A stretch of DNA of 36,681 nucleotides from CAYWNA01 sp964459305 (lineage in GTDB: Bacteria; Planctomycetota; Planctomycetia; Pirellulales; Pirellulaceae): NCBI GenBank assembly GCA_964459305.1, contig CAYWNA010000122.1, positions 1 to 36,681 on the forward strand, in the 5' to 3' direction. Below the pieces are notes generated by a model, which had not been told where the DNA came from, ran no database searches, and worked only from the letters and a program-made list of their open reading frames with translations. Below, in pieces: positions 9,746 through 18,002 of the stretch; the stretch's first letter is position 1, and each line of letters opens with the position of its first letter. The translations under genes and the position numbers were made by a program.

Positions 9746-10810
9746 ATGTTGACCTGGAGATGCCTTCCGACCCTGGCGTTGTTGTGCTCGCTTGCCATTC
9801 GGTCGATTGCCGATGAAGGCGCGGCACAGCCAGACCCGCAATCCGGCGCGCCGGCAGCGTCATCCACGTCTCCGCCACAATCGGCATCCCCCCAGGCATT
9901 AACGCTGCGGGAGGCGCTGAAGCAAGCTCGCGTTGGCGGCAAGTACCGCATGTTGCTGCGGCAGATCAAAATGCCGGGCGACGAGGCGGAGCACACGAAG
10001 TTCAAGGACTTGGGCCTTCAGCAGAAGAACGAGTTGGCAGGTTTCAAGGACCTGCCGCCGGGCTACTGGGTGTACGTGGCGCCGTACTGGTACATATGGC
10101 GCGACCTCGCACAGAACCCGATTTCTATGGACAGCTACGTCCCCGAACAAGCCACCGGACCACCGAATACTCCGAGGCCGGGCGACCAGTCTTCCGCATG
10201 GGCTTCCGCCAGTACCGACAATCAGGACGAGTGGCTGCGATTGGAGTATGCCGAGCCCATCGTTCCGAAAACTGTGAAGGTTTTCGAAAACTGCTCGCCA
10301 GGCGCATTGACTAAAGTGACCGGCTGGAAACTTGACGGCCAAGAGGTTGAACTGTGGAAAGGTCAGGATCCCACGCCGGTTGGCCAGCCGCACGGCATAT
10401 CGATCTTGCCCGTGCAGGTCGATTTCGAGATCCTGCAACTCAAACTGTACCTGGACTCGAAACGCGTTCCGGGATGGAACGAGATCGATGCCGTGGGTAT
10501 CGAAGACACAACCGGAAACACCCATTGGGCCACCGCCGCCGCCGCAAGCAGCACCTTCGGCCGTCGTCAGGGGACCGTTTCTCACCCCTTCGTCGTGACC
10601 AGCAGCCTGCAACTTCCACCCCCAGCGGGACTGCAGCTTCAAGCAAAAATCAAGACGTTGGAAGCGGAAGTGAAGCGATTGCGAGAGGAGGTTAACAAGC
10701 TGAAGAGCATCCAGAAGGAGGTTGGCGAACTGAAAGCCCTCATAGAGCAGCTCGACAAGCGTGGCGATTCAATAAAGGACGCCAAAGCAACAACGACAAA
10801 TGGCAAATAG
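9746..10810 (+). CDS. Secreted protein with discoidin-like beta domain and C-terminal coiled coil
   Basis: The ATG at 9746 follows GGGAGAA at 6 bases and opens a signal peptide (residues 1-23, ending SIADEG). Residues about 25-50 are a Pro/Ser/Ala-rich linker. Residues about 155-275 resemble a galactose-binding or F5/8-type fold used by many planctomycete proteins (WLRLEYAEPIVPKTVKVFEN, then PGWNEIDAVGIED). Residues about 297-345 form a heptad coiled coil (LEAEVKRLREEVNKLKSIQK). The 354-residue protein is probably periplasmic or surface-bound and oligomeric, and might bind carbohydrate. It lies between two direct copies of a 132-bp element. I do not recognise a named family for the whole protein. 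Confidence 0.75.
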   Translation: MLTWRCLPTLALLCSLAIRSIADEGAAQPDPQSGAPAASSTSPPQSASPQALTLREALKQARVGGKYRMLLRQIKMPGDEAEHTKFKDLGLQQKNELAGFKDLPPGYWVYVAPYWYIWRDLAQNPISMDSYVPEQATGPPNTPRPGDQSSAWASASTDNQDEWLRLEYAEPIVPKTVKVFENCSPGALTKVTGWKLDGQEVELWKGQDPTPVGQPHGISILPVQVDFEILQLKLYLDSKRVPGWNEIDAVGIEDTTGNTHWATAAAASSTFGRRQGTVSHPFVVTSSLQLPPPAGLQLQAKIKTLEAEVKRLREEVNKLKSIQKEVGELKALIEQLDKRGDSIKDAKATTTNGK

Positions 10811-10837
10811 GTCCGCCCAGCCAACCCAAAGACACTG

Positions 10838-11055
10838 TGTGCCACGGCTGCGTCACCCGTGCTGATTCCAAGTTAGCTGAAGGTGTCCGGGAATTCGAAA
10901 CGCTGGAATCCACGGTCTTCGGGAGGGCGAGGCTCCTGCCGAGCCGCGTGTTGGCGCCAAGAAACCGGCTCAGCAGGAGCTTCGCCCTCCCAATTCCCGG
11001 ACGCCCTCAGTTAGCTTTCCGGCAGCTTCCGCACGGCCGGCACAGCCGTGGCACA
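10838..11055. repeat. Palindromic element interrupted by 132-bp element copy 2
   Basis: TGTGCCACGGCTG at 10838-10850 and its exact reverse complement CAGCCGTGGCACA at 11043-11055 look like the arms of one short palindromic element. The 132-bp element sits between them, bounded by a 6-bp direct repeat GTTAGC (10872-10877 and 11010-11015). Removing the insert and one GTTAGC restores a palindromic unit of about 80 bp. Confidence 0.7.
10878..11009 (+). repeat. 132-bp palindromic dispersed element, copy 2, with apparent target duplication
   Basis: This copy has the same ends and length as copy 1 at 9567-9698 and the same orientation. It is flanked by the 6-bp duplication GTTAGC, which extends to AGTTAGCT if the terminal bases are shared, and it lies inside an older palindromic repeat. 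That is good evidence that the element moved. Confidence 0.85.
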
Positions 11056-11361
11056 TGCACGAATGATCCGCGGCAAATCTGGTTCGTCCATTGCCTCTTA
11101 GCTCGCCAGGAAACCCTGGACGCTGAAGTTTCCGGATGCCGAGGAGAGGGAGGGTACTCGTCCAGTTCCCCAGCCCACATTTCTCACCAGTCACGATAAC
11201 GCGAAGCTAAGTGTGGATGAGTCTTCATCGCAAAACGTTTGCGACGACCGTAACCGCCATTACCAACTCCGCCATGTACGGAGTCATCGCCCGCGCCGAA
11301 CGGGAAGCCATCCTCGAAGCGAGGAATTGCAGGAATGGCTTCTACTCCGTTAACGATCATT
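11056..11361. other. Spacer with no recognised gene
   Basis: I see no convincing coding frame here, no T-rich terminator and no repeat shared with the rest of the window. Confidence 0.5.
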
Positions 11362-14300
11362 CTACTTCTTCTTTCCCTTGCCACTTCCGGGCAGGAAGAA
11401 GTCGATCATATCGAAGCCTTCGATCATCACCTCGTCGACTGTTTCACCGGTCAGTTCCGCGTTGACAGTCTCGGGCTCGCCGGAACTGAGATCCAGGCCG
11501 AGCGCCTCCAACACCTCTTGCGTGCGAAAGTGCAGGATCAGGTCCAGGTCGCCGTCACCGTCCACATCCTCCAGAACAAAGTGGTCCGCCATTACTCCAG
11601 CCAGACGCACAGTGTTGCCACTGATGGTTGTGGCGTCGAAGTCGGCCGTCGTATAGATGGCCACCGGGATGACGCCTTGGCTCTTGGCGTTGACCTTGTT
11701 CTGGTCGTTGCCCGGTTTGACGTCCACGACAACGGGCTGGATGACATCGATCTGGAAACTGACCGGGTCACTGACACCGAGATCCTTGTCCATCGCAGTC
11801 ACGATCACCGTGGTTGACCCGGCCGCGATGAATTCGTGATCGACTTCGATGGCTGCGGCTCCCACGATCGTCTGAATGGGCGATCCATCTCCCCAGTTGA
11901 CCACGTAAGTGAAGTTTGCCGCCTGATCGACCACGGATACGTCGGTCGCACTCAAATCGAAGGGCAGCGGATCGCCCTTCAGACCCTCAGCCGGGCCGGA
12001 GATGGCCGCAGAAGGATCCACGTTGTCGACCACTAGCTCGAATGTGGCCGGCGTGGCTGCGCCGTCGCTGTCGGTGGCCGTGATCGTGACGACCTGGGTG
12101 TCGTCTGGACCGTCGCTGGTGTCGAACGACCAGCTCCACGTGCCGCTGTGCCCAGTACCTTGCGTGATCGTGCCGATCGAAGCCGTTATGGTGACGTTGT
12201 CGCTCAAGTCGACGTCGTCAAATATCCCTGTGTTCTCGGCCGAGTCGCCTTCGTCCACGGTCACAGAATCATCGTCCGCTCCCACCGTTGGCCCGTCGTT
12301 GGCGCCGGCGATCATCACCGTCACTGTGCCTTCGTCTGACCCACCATCGTCGTCCTGAACCAAATACGTGAAGGTATCGGTCGCCGTCTCGCCCGCGCCC
12401 AGGTACTCGAACTGGCCGTCGGGATTGTACGTCGTGGTACCGTCGGACAGGATTGTGACAGCGGCCCCTTGGTTGGTCGTGAAGCTATCCGCGACCGCGC
12501 TGAGCACGTCCGACGTGCCCGCATCCGTGTCGTTCGCCAAGATGTTGAACATCAACGGCGTATCTTCATCCGTCGCGACGTTGTCGGCAACCGCCACCGG
12601 CGCCACGTTGTTGGCCGTGACCGTTAGCGTGTCGCTGGTTGACGCACCATCGTTGTCGGTGACGGTCAGGGCTACCGTGTACGTGCCGTCGTCGTCATAG
12701 GCGTGCGAAACCGGCAGGGTGCTGCCGTCGTCTTCCCACTCAACGACGTATGCGATCGGAAGAATGGTTTCGGGAATGGGAGCGCTCGCATATCCATCGT
12801 TTTCAAGGTCATTCCAACCGCCAGATGGATAAAGGTAGTGCAGCTTGTCCTGATTTCCGCCCGTGTTGTCCGGGATGTTCGGGAACTCGGGGCACCAGTA
12901 CGTGTAGCCCCAGGTTTCTCCGGTGACCCAGTGCCAGTTGGCGGCAGGGTCTTCCGTTGCCGGCGACTTGAATCCGCCCAGCCAGGGGCCCGCGTAGTAG
13001 GTCTGATGATCACCCCAGGTCTTAGCAGCCCAGTACTGTGTGTCGCCCTCGATAAGATCAAAGGCAAAGGCATTCTCCTCGGCGGAGGTTATTGTCGCCA
13101 AGTGCCCTCCGGCGGCGGTCGCCGCTGCGGCAGCGTCGTCCCAAGTAATTCCATTTTCTGCCCGGATGACTGTGTAGAAGTTGCCGTTCCCACCGTCTTC
13201 AGTCGCCCAGCGTTTCCCTTGGAGCGAGGTGCCATCACCGAAATCCCACGCGATGGAATGGGTGTTGTTCACATCGACGTCCGTGAATGAGCCCACAAAG
13301 TCCACGCTCGCCCCTTCATCGGCTGTCTGGTCCGCGCCCGCATCCACGATCGGCGCATCGTTCATGCCGGTCACGGTAACCGCCACGATGGCCGTGTCCG
13401 ATTCCCCGAAGTTGTCGCTGATCGTGTAGCTGAAGGTGTCGGTCGCCGTCTCGCCCGCCGCCAGATACTCGAACAATCCATTCGGATCGTATTGGATCGT
13501 TCCGTCCGGATTGAGCGCCACTTGGCCGAGCGTTTCGGTGGTGTCAATCGAAGAGACACTGATCGAGTCGCCGGGATCCGGATCGCTGTCGTTTGCCAGC
13601 ACGTCAATGTCGCTTGGCATATCTTCGTTCACGGTGGGCGTGTCATCGACCGCCACGGGCGCCTGATTCAACAACTCGGACTCGAAGGCCCCAATGTCGA
13701 TCGTGGCCGTGCCATCGCCATCGCCGTCGATGATTCGCGGGAAGCCGTCCCCGCGTTGGTCGAAATCGATGTCCACGGGGACGAGGTCATTGTCGCCCGC
13801 GTCAAAGGCCGGGCTACCGAGCAACAGGGCATGGGTCCATGTCGGGCCGCCGTTGTCGGCCAGTGGTGACAACAGAGGATCGATGGGTGAACCGGCCGTT
13901 CCGACCAAGTCTCCGGGACCAGGCAGGAAGGGGAACGAAGTGTCATTCCCGATCAGGTTGTGGCCGAGGGAAGTGATTGTCCTTGTGTTGAGTCCGTCGG
14001 GAGCGTTGACAGCCGTGTTGCCGGCCAGAATCGTATTGGCCATCGTCAATATACGGCTGGTATAGACGCCGCCAGCGTCCAGAGCGGCTGTGTTGTCTGT
14101 GATTGTGCTATTGGTAAGGGTGGTATTAGCTTCAGTGAACAGACCACCGCCGTGCGCCGCCGAATTCCCCGATAGAGTCGTGTTCGTGAATTCCAGGCGA
14201 TAGGTGCTGCGGCTGAAGACGCCACCGCCCGAGAAGACAGCATCGTTGCCAGAGAACGTGGTACCAGTGACGGTCAATGGCTTGTTGCCGTTGTTGAAAA

Positions 14301-16872
14301 TGCCGCCACCGTCACGACCTGACGTGTTGGCGGAAAGGGTCGAATCATTGATCGTCAGCCCACTTCCATTGTTGGCGATGCCGCCGCCGTCCTCGTCAGC
14401 CACGTTTTCCGAAATTGTCGTGCCATTGACTGTCAGCTTGTAATTCTGATAGATCCCGGCGCCGGTGTTGGCTTGATTTCCAAAGATCACGCTATCGTCG
14501 ATGGTCGTCCGGAATTGGTTGAAAATGCCGCCGCCGAGGGGAGCCTGATTGTCCAGGAGGCTGGCGCCCGCGATCGCCAAACGCGAGTGGTTGTTGTAGA
14601 TGCCGCCACCCGCGACAACCGCCGTGTTACCCGTGATCGTCGTGTCGAGGAGGCCGCTTTCCCCATCGGATGCGTAAACGCCACCACCGTTGATGCCTGC
14701 AGTATTGCCAGTAATGATGCCGCCGGTGGTGGTTCCACGGAGGTCGATCCCGCCGCCCGCTGAGTCGGCCCTATTGTTCGAAATCTCTGTGTTGATGAGC
14801 GAGTATCCGCCACTAAGACCGCCACCGTTGTTGCCTGCGGTATTATCAGTGATGGTGCAGCCAGTGAGAGTCCCATCACCGTAGATTCCCCCGCCATTGT
14901 TGATTGCCGTATTCTGGGCGATCGTGGTCGCGTCCAGGTAAAGGTCTCCCACCGCGAAGATTCCACCACCGTAGGAGGCGGTATTGCCAGTGATGGTGCT
15001 TTCAGTGATGGTCCCGCCACCGTGGATTCCGCCACCGTTGGTGCCTGCCGTGTTTCCCAAAATCGTGCTGCCAGCGATGCTCCCGCCGCCGGAGAACCCG
15101 CCGCCGCGAGCGGCGGCCGTGTTGTTCGATATCACAGAGTTGATGATCGAGTATACGCCAGAAAGGCCCCCTCCGTCGGTGCTTGCCGTATTGTCGGACA
15201 CGACACAATCGGTCAACGTAACGGTGCCCGACCCCGCCATGCCGCCTCCCGTTCTGGCCGAGTTGCCTGACAAAGTCACGTTGGTGAGCGTGACTGCCTC
15301 GTCCCGCGTGTCGTAGGTGAATACGCCGCCGCCCGAAACATTGGCCGAATTTCCCGAAATCGTGGTATCGATGACAGTCAGTGGCGAGCCGGAGCCATTG
15401 TGAATACCTCCGCCGTGAAGGCCCGCGGCGGTGTTGTTCGAGATCGTGCAATCCACGATAGTCAGCATGTCCGAACCGCCGTGGACGATGGCGCCGCCGC
15501 CACGTGCAGAATTCCCGGTGAAGATGCTGTTTGTCACAACACCGGAGCCAGCCATAGCGCCGCCTTCGCGGAGTGCGGTGTTGTTCTCGAACCTGGAGTC
15601 CGTGATGTCCACTCGACCCGATATGCCGCCGCCAAAGCGATTTGCCGTGTTTTCCGAAAATAGGCTGTTGGCAACTGTTACGGGTTCGGTGCTTTCGCTT
15701 CGGATGCCGCCACCGTGATAGGTGAGCGCCGTGTTTTCCGAGAAGGTGCTATCCGTCACACTCAGCGTGCCGGTACTCGCGTTGTGAACGCCGCCGCCAT
15801 CGCGCTCGGCCTCGTTTTGCGACAGCGTGACATCGTCCAAACTCAGCTCGCCGGCACTGTAAACGCCGGCGCCCCGATAAGCTGAATTCTCCGATATCGT
15901 GGTTTGAACGATCGCCACAGCACCGCTTGCGTAGTTATAGATGCCGCCGCCGTTTTCATCTGACGCGTTATGCGAAATGGTGCTGTCGATCACCTGAAGC
16001 GCGCCGGAACTCGCGATCCCTGCACCGCGATACGTTCCCGTGTTTGCCAAAACCGTGCTGCCGATCACGTCCAGCGTGCCATTGCTCCAGATGCCGCCGC
16101 CCTCACGCCCTGAGTTTCCGGACACTTCACTTGCATTGAGTGTGAGGACACCCGTGTTGTAGATACCACCGCCGTTACGCCCCGAGTTCCCTGACACGTT
16201 CTCTGCAACAATGCTATTCTGCAGACTCAACGTGCCTTCGTTCCAAATCCCAGCACCGTCATTAGCGAGATTATCGGACACCGTCGTACCGTTGAGTGTG
16301 GCGTCACCCGTGTTATAGATGCCACCGCCTTGCGCTCTATCCGGAGCGTTTCCTGACACAACGCTGTCTTGCATTGTAAGCGTGCCCGCGTTGAGGATCC
16401 CTGCACCATCCGCACCGTACGGGCCAGTTCCTCCTGTGATCGTCACGCCCACGAACTCGACGGTCACATCGCTGTTGATGTCAAAGACACGATCCGATAG
16501 CGCGGTCGCGTCGATGATCGTATCCCCGGCTCCCGCGCCGATAATCGTGATCTTGTGAGCCGTGTCGGTCAGATCGAGATCACCGAGCGTGTCGCCGCCG
16601 CCCGCCGCCGTTAGGGCGTAGGTGCCGACATCCAGTTGGATGGTGTCTGCCTCGGCATTCGCATTCGCTGCAAGGATCGCGGCTCGGAGGCTGCCCGCAT
16701 CTCCATCGGCGATGCCGGGAAGTGGATTGAAGGTCGAAAGCACCACCCGGCTCTCCAGCCTCTCGACGCCAACCAGTCGCCGAAACTGGCGGCGCCGCGC
16801 CGATCGTCTCGATCTACGTGATGAGGACTCAGGACGACGTTGCCGAGCGAACAACCGAGACGTCAAACGCAT
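11362..16872 (-). CDS. Giant beta-helix surface protein with LEPR-XLL-type export region, cadherin/PKD domains and nested C-type lectin
   Basis: The ATG at 16872 follows AGGAGA at 7 bases. The Arg/Ser-rich start leads to RLESRVVLS (residues 38-46), an LEPR-XLL-like sequence typical of large exported planctomycete proteins. Residues about 50-1060 contain roughly 32 repeats built on GGGIYN/GGGVFS and N-T-A turns, a right-handed parallel beta-helix like chlamydial polymorphic outer-membrane proteins. Then come cadherin-like domains (APVAVDDTPTVNED, about 1069), a PKD domain (about 1175-1415) interrupted by a C-type lectin domain, two more Ig-like domains, and a last PKD. The C-terminal 125 residues (VDVKPGNDQNKVNAKSQGVI, then LEDVDGDGDLDLILHF) match a domain common at the ends of secreted cyanobacterial and planctomycete proteins; the chain ends GKGKKK. 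A role in adhesion or glycan binding at the cell surface is likely. Confidence 0.9.
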   Translation of the reverse strand: MRLTSRLFARQRRPESSSRRSRRSARRRQFRRLVGVERLESRVVLSTFNPLPGIADGDAGSLRAAILAANANAEADTIQLDVGTYALTAAGGGDTLGDLDLTDTAHKITIIGAGAGDTIIDATALSDRVFDINSDVTVEFVGVTITGGTGPYGADGAGILNAGTLTMQDSVVSGNAPDRAQGGGIYNTGDATLNGTTVSDNLANDGAGIWNEGTLSLQNSIVAENVSGNSGRNGGGIYNTGVLTLNASEVSGNSGREGGGIWSNGTLDVIGSTVLANTGTYRGAGIASSGALQVIDSTISHNASDENGGGIYNYASGAVAIVQTTISENSAYRGAGVYSAGELSLDDVTLSQNEAERDGGGVHNASTGTLSVTDSTFSENTALTYHGGGIRSESTEPVTVANSLFSENTANRFGGGISGRVDITDSRFENNTALREGGAMAGSGVVTNSIFTGNSARGGGAIVHGGSDMLTIVDCTISNNTAAGLHGGGIHNGSGSPLTVIDTTISGNSANVSGGGVFTYDTRDEAVTLTNVTLSGNSARTGGGMAGSGTVTLTDCVVSDNTASTDGGGLSGVYSIINSVISNNTAAARGGGFSGGGSIAGSTILGNTAGTNGGGIHGGGTITESTITGNTASYGGGIFAVGDLYLDATTIAQNTAINNGGGIYGDGTLTGCTITDNTAGNNGGGLSGGYSLINTEISNNRADSAGGGIDLRGTTTGGIITGNTAGINGGGVYASDGESGLLDTTITGNTAVVAGGGIYNNHSRLAIAGASLLDNQAPLGGGIFNQFRTTIDDSVIFGNQANTGAGIYQNYKLTVNGTTISENVADEDGGGIANNGSGLTINDSTLSANTSGRDGGGIFNNGNKPLTVTGTTFSGNDAVFSGGGVFSRSTYRLEFTNTTLSGNSAAHGGGLFTEANTTLTNSTITDNTAALDAGGVYTSRILTMANTILAGNTAVNAPDGLNTRTITSLGHNLIGNDTSFPFLPGPGDLVGTAGSPIDPLLSPLADNGGPTWTHALLLGSPAFDAGDNDLVPVDIDFDQRGDGFPRIIDGDGDGTATIDIGAFESELLNQAPVAVDDTPTVNEDMPSDIDVLANDSDPDPGDSISVSSIDTTETLGQVALNPDGTIQYDPNGLFEYLAAGETATDTFSYTISDNFGESDTAIVAVTVTGMNDAPIVDAGADQTADEGASVDFVGSFTDVDVNNTHSIAWDFGDGTSLQGKRWATEDGGNGNFYTVIRAENGITWDDAAAAATAAGGHLATITSAEENAFAFDLIEGDTQYWAAKTWGDHQTYYAGPWLGGFKSPATEDPAANWHWVTGETWGYTYWCPEFPNIPDNTGGNQDKLHYLYPSGGWNDLENDGYASAPIPETILPIAYVVEWEDDGSTLPVSHAYDDDGTYTVALTVTDNDGASTSDTLTVTANNVAPVAVADNVATDEDTPLMFNILANDTDAGTSDVLSAVADSFTTNQGAAVTILSDGTTTYNPDGQFEYLGAGETATDTFTYLVQDDDGGSDEGTVTVMIAGANDGPTVGADDDSVTVDEGDSAENTGIFDDVDLSDNVTITASIGTITQGTGHSGTWSWSFDTSDGPDDTQVVTITATDSDGAATPATFELVVDNVDPSAAISGPAEGLKGDPLPFDLSATDVSVVDQAANFTYVVNWGDGSPIQTIVGAAAIEVDHEFIAAGSTTVIVTAMDKDLGVSDPVSFQIDVIQPVVVDVKPGNDQNKVNAKSQGVIPVAIYTTADFDATTISGNTVRLAGVMADHFVLEDVDGDGDLDLILHFRTQEVLEALGLDLSSGEPETVNAELTGETVDEVMIEGFDMIDFFLPGSGKGKKK

Positions 16873-16984
16873 GGGGAATCTCCTGTGGCACTAAGCGAGG
16901 AAGGGAAAAATGAAGACGCGGAAACCCAAGCGGACGGGGCGGCGAGTTTCCGGAAATAGACATCGAGTCCGCAGTGGCCGGCGC

Positions 16985-17137
16985 AGTTTGTTGGAGTCCA
17001 GGCTTCAGCCTGTCCCAGCAACCTAAAGCGAGCGGCGGGAATTCTCTTACCCGTGGGATAGGCTTCCAGCCTGTCAGGCAACACCATCGACAGGCTGGAA
17101 GCCTATCCCACGGGTGAATTCTCATCTGCCGCTCGCC
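16985..17137. repeat. Palindromic repeat with perfect 26-bp arms plus a related half-element
   Basis: Positions 17050-17075 and 17089-17114 are exact reverse complements around a 13-base loop (core GGGATAGGCTTCCAGCCTGT). Weaker pairing continues outward (GCGAGCGGC near 17028 and its complement near 17129). At 16988-17015 lies TTGGAGTCCAGGCTTCAGCC, shared with the elements at 17546-17640 and 25829-25882. The repeat lies upstream of the beta-helix gene and may insulate it. Confidence 0.8.
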
Positions 17138-17180
17138 TAGAGGCTGTACTTCAGGGGGAGGCTCAAACGGATTGCGGCAT

Positions 17181-17206
17181 AGAACGCACGTCGCGCGGTG
17201 CGTTCT
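17181..17206. repeat. Short inverted repeat (9-bp stem)
   Basis: AGAACGCAC and GTGCGTTCT pair perfectly around an 8-base GC-rich loop. There is no U-run on either side, so a terminator is unlikely. It could be a minor repeat unit or a regulator site; no partner gene is evident. Confidence 0.5.
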
Positions 17207-17545
17207 GTCGCTATAGACAGACGCGCCCGCCCGCACCGATACCGTGCTGCAAACGACCGCCGTGGACAGCATTTCGACTCTTGGCTAGGCCTATATCTCT
17301 TGGTGCAATGTCATGCTCAAGCGGTCTGACGACCAGACCACACATAGCCGTTCGGCCCGATCAAAGAGATCTTGTCGGCGGTCATTCGAAAGAAGTGATC
17401 CCGCTTGGATCCTCTTCAGCGACACCCACAGGCCGAACTCTAGCCCCTTCCGTCGATTCGCACTCCGTCTGTTCGAGGCCCCTAATCATAACCACCGCTT
17501 TTTGGCTATCAACTACCGCCGCAGTTTTTCTATTTCTTTCGCGAC
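17207..17545. other. Spacer with no recognised gene
   Basis: Short frames occur on both strands here, but none has a plausible start, ribosome binding site or recognisable protein. No tRNA cloverleaf was found on inspection. Confidence 0.45.
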
Positions 17546-17640
17546 CATGCCGCGGCCGGTATGGAATGTCCGCTGGAGTACAGCCTTTAGGCTGCGCGGG
17601 ACAGGCTGAAGCCTGGACTCCAACAACCGGCCGCGGCATG
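17546..17640. repeat. 95-bp element with 15-bp perfect terminal inverted repeats
   Basis: CATGCCGCGGCCGGT at 17546-17560 is exactly inverted at 17626-17640. Inside, a second imperfect palindrome pairs CTGGAGTACAGCCTTTAGGC with a sequence ending CTGAAGCCTGGACTCCA. The inner motif recurs at 16988-17015 and 25829-25882, defining a second dispersed palindrome family (TTGGAGTCCAG). Confidence 0.75.
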
Positions 17641-17766
17641 CTTGGTTTGCGTCCGAAGAGTCAACAGCGGTGTTCCCCTCGGTACCCCGTCTACGCAAGC
17701 GGGTCGCAGTCCGGCGTCTCTGGCTCACGGCCCTGACAACTCCCTCCCTTGTCAATCAGCCGGCGG

Positions 17767-17903
17767 AGCCGCGGTATACCATCCACGGGCAAGTCTGACC
17801 CGTAGCCGAACTCGCCAGAGTTTGGTTTTCCCCTACGCGGCCCAAAGTCCGGCGACTTCGGCTACATGCAGAAAAGTGTCAATCCTGGCCGCGGCCGGTA
17901 TAT
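17767..17903. repeat. Dispersed hairpin element A, long copy with both tails
   Basis: Arms lie at 17802-17825 (AACTC/GAGTT type) and 17842-17865 (AAGTC/GACTT type, with one change). The left tail (GCCGCGGTATACC, GGGCAAGTCTGACC) matches the window start inverted. The right tail (GCAGAAAAGTGTCAATCCTG, GCCGCGG) matches 19690-19717 inverted. Both ends carry CCGCGG and a GGTATA-like sequence, so the whole element is roughly 137 bp. Its right edge abuts the putative sulfatase promoter. Confidence 0.8.
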
Positions 17904-17911
17904 GGTAGAAT
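17903..17911 (+). promoter_or_regulatory. Putative extended -10 promoter of the sulfatase gene
   Basis: TGGTAGAAT fits an extended -10 (TGn-TANNAT) and matches the TGGTATAAT and TGGTATGAT in front of two other genes. A start about seven bases downstream would leave a leader of roughly 85 bases to the GTG at 18003. No -35 is evident. The motif lies at the edge of repeat element A. Confidence 0.4.
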
Positions 17912-18002
17912 ACACACCAAAATGTGTTTCTGTGATCGCGAATCTGCCCGTCCCGGCCGTGGGTTGTCTAACTGGGACTCGCACAAAAAAGGGAGAGCAA
18001 CG

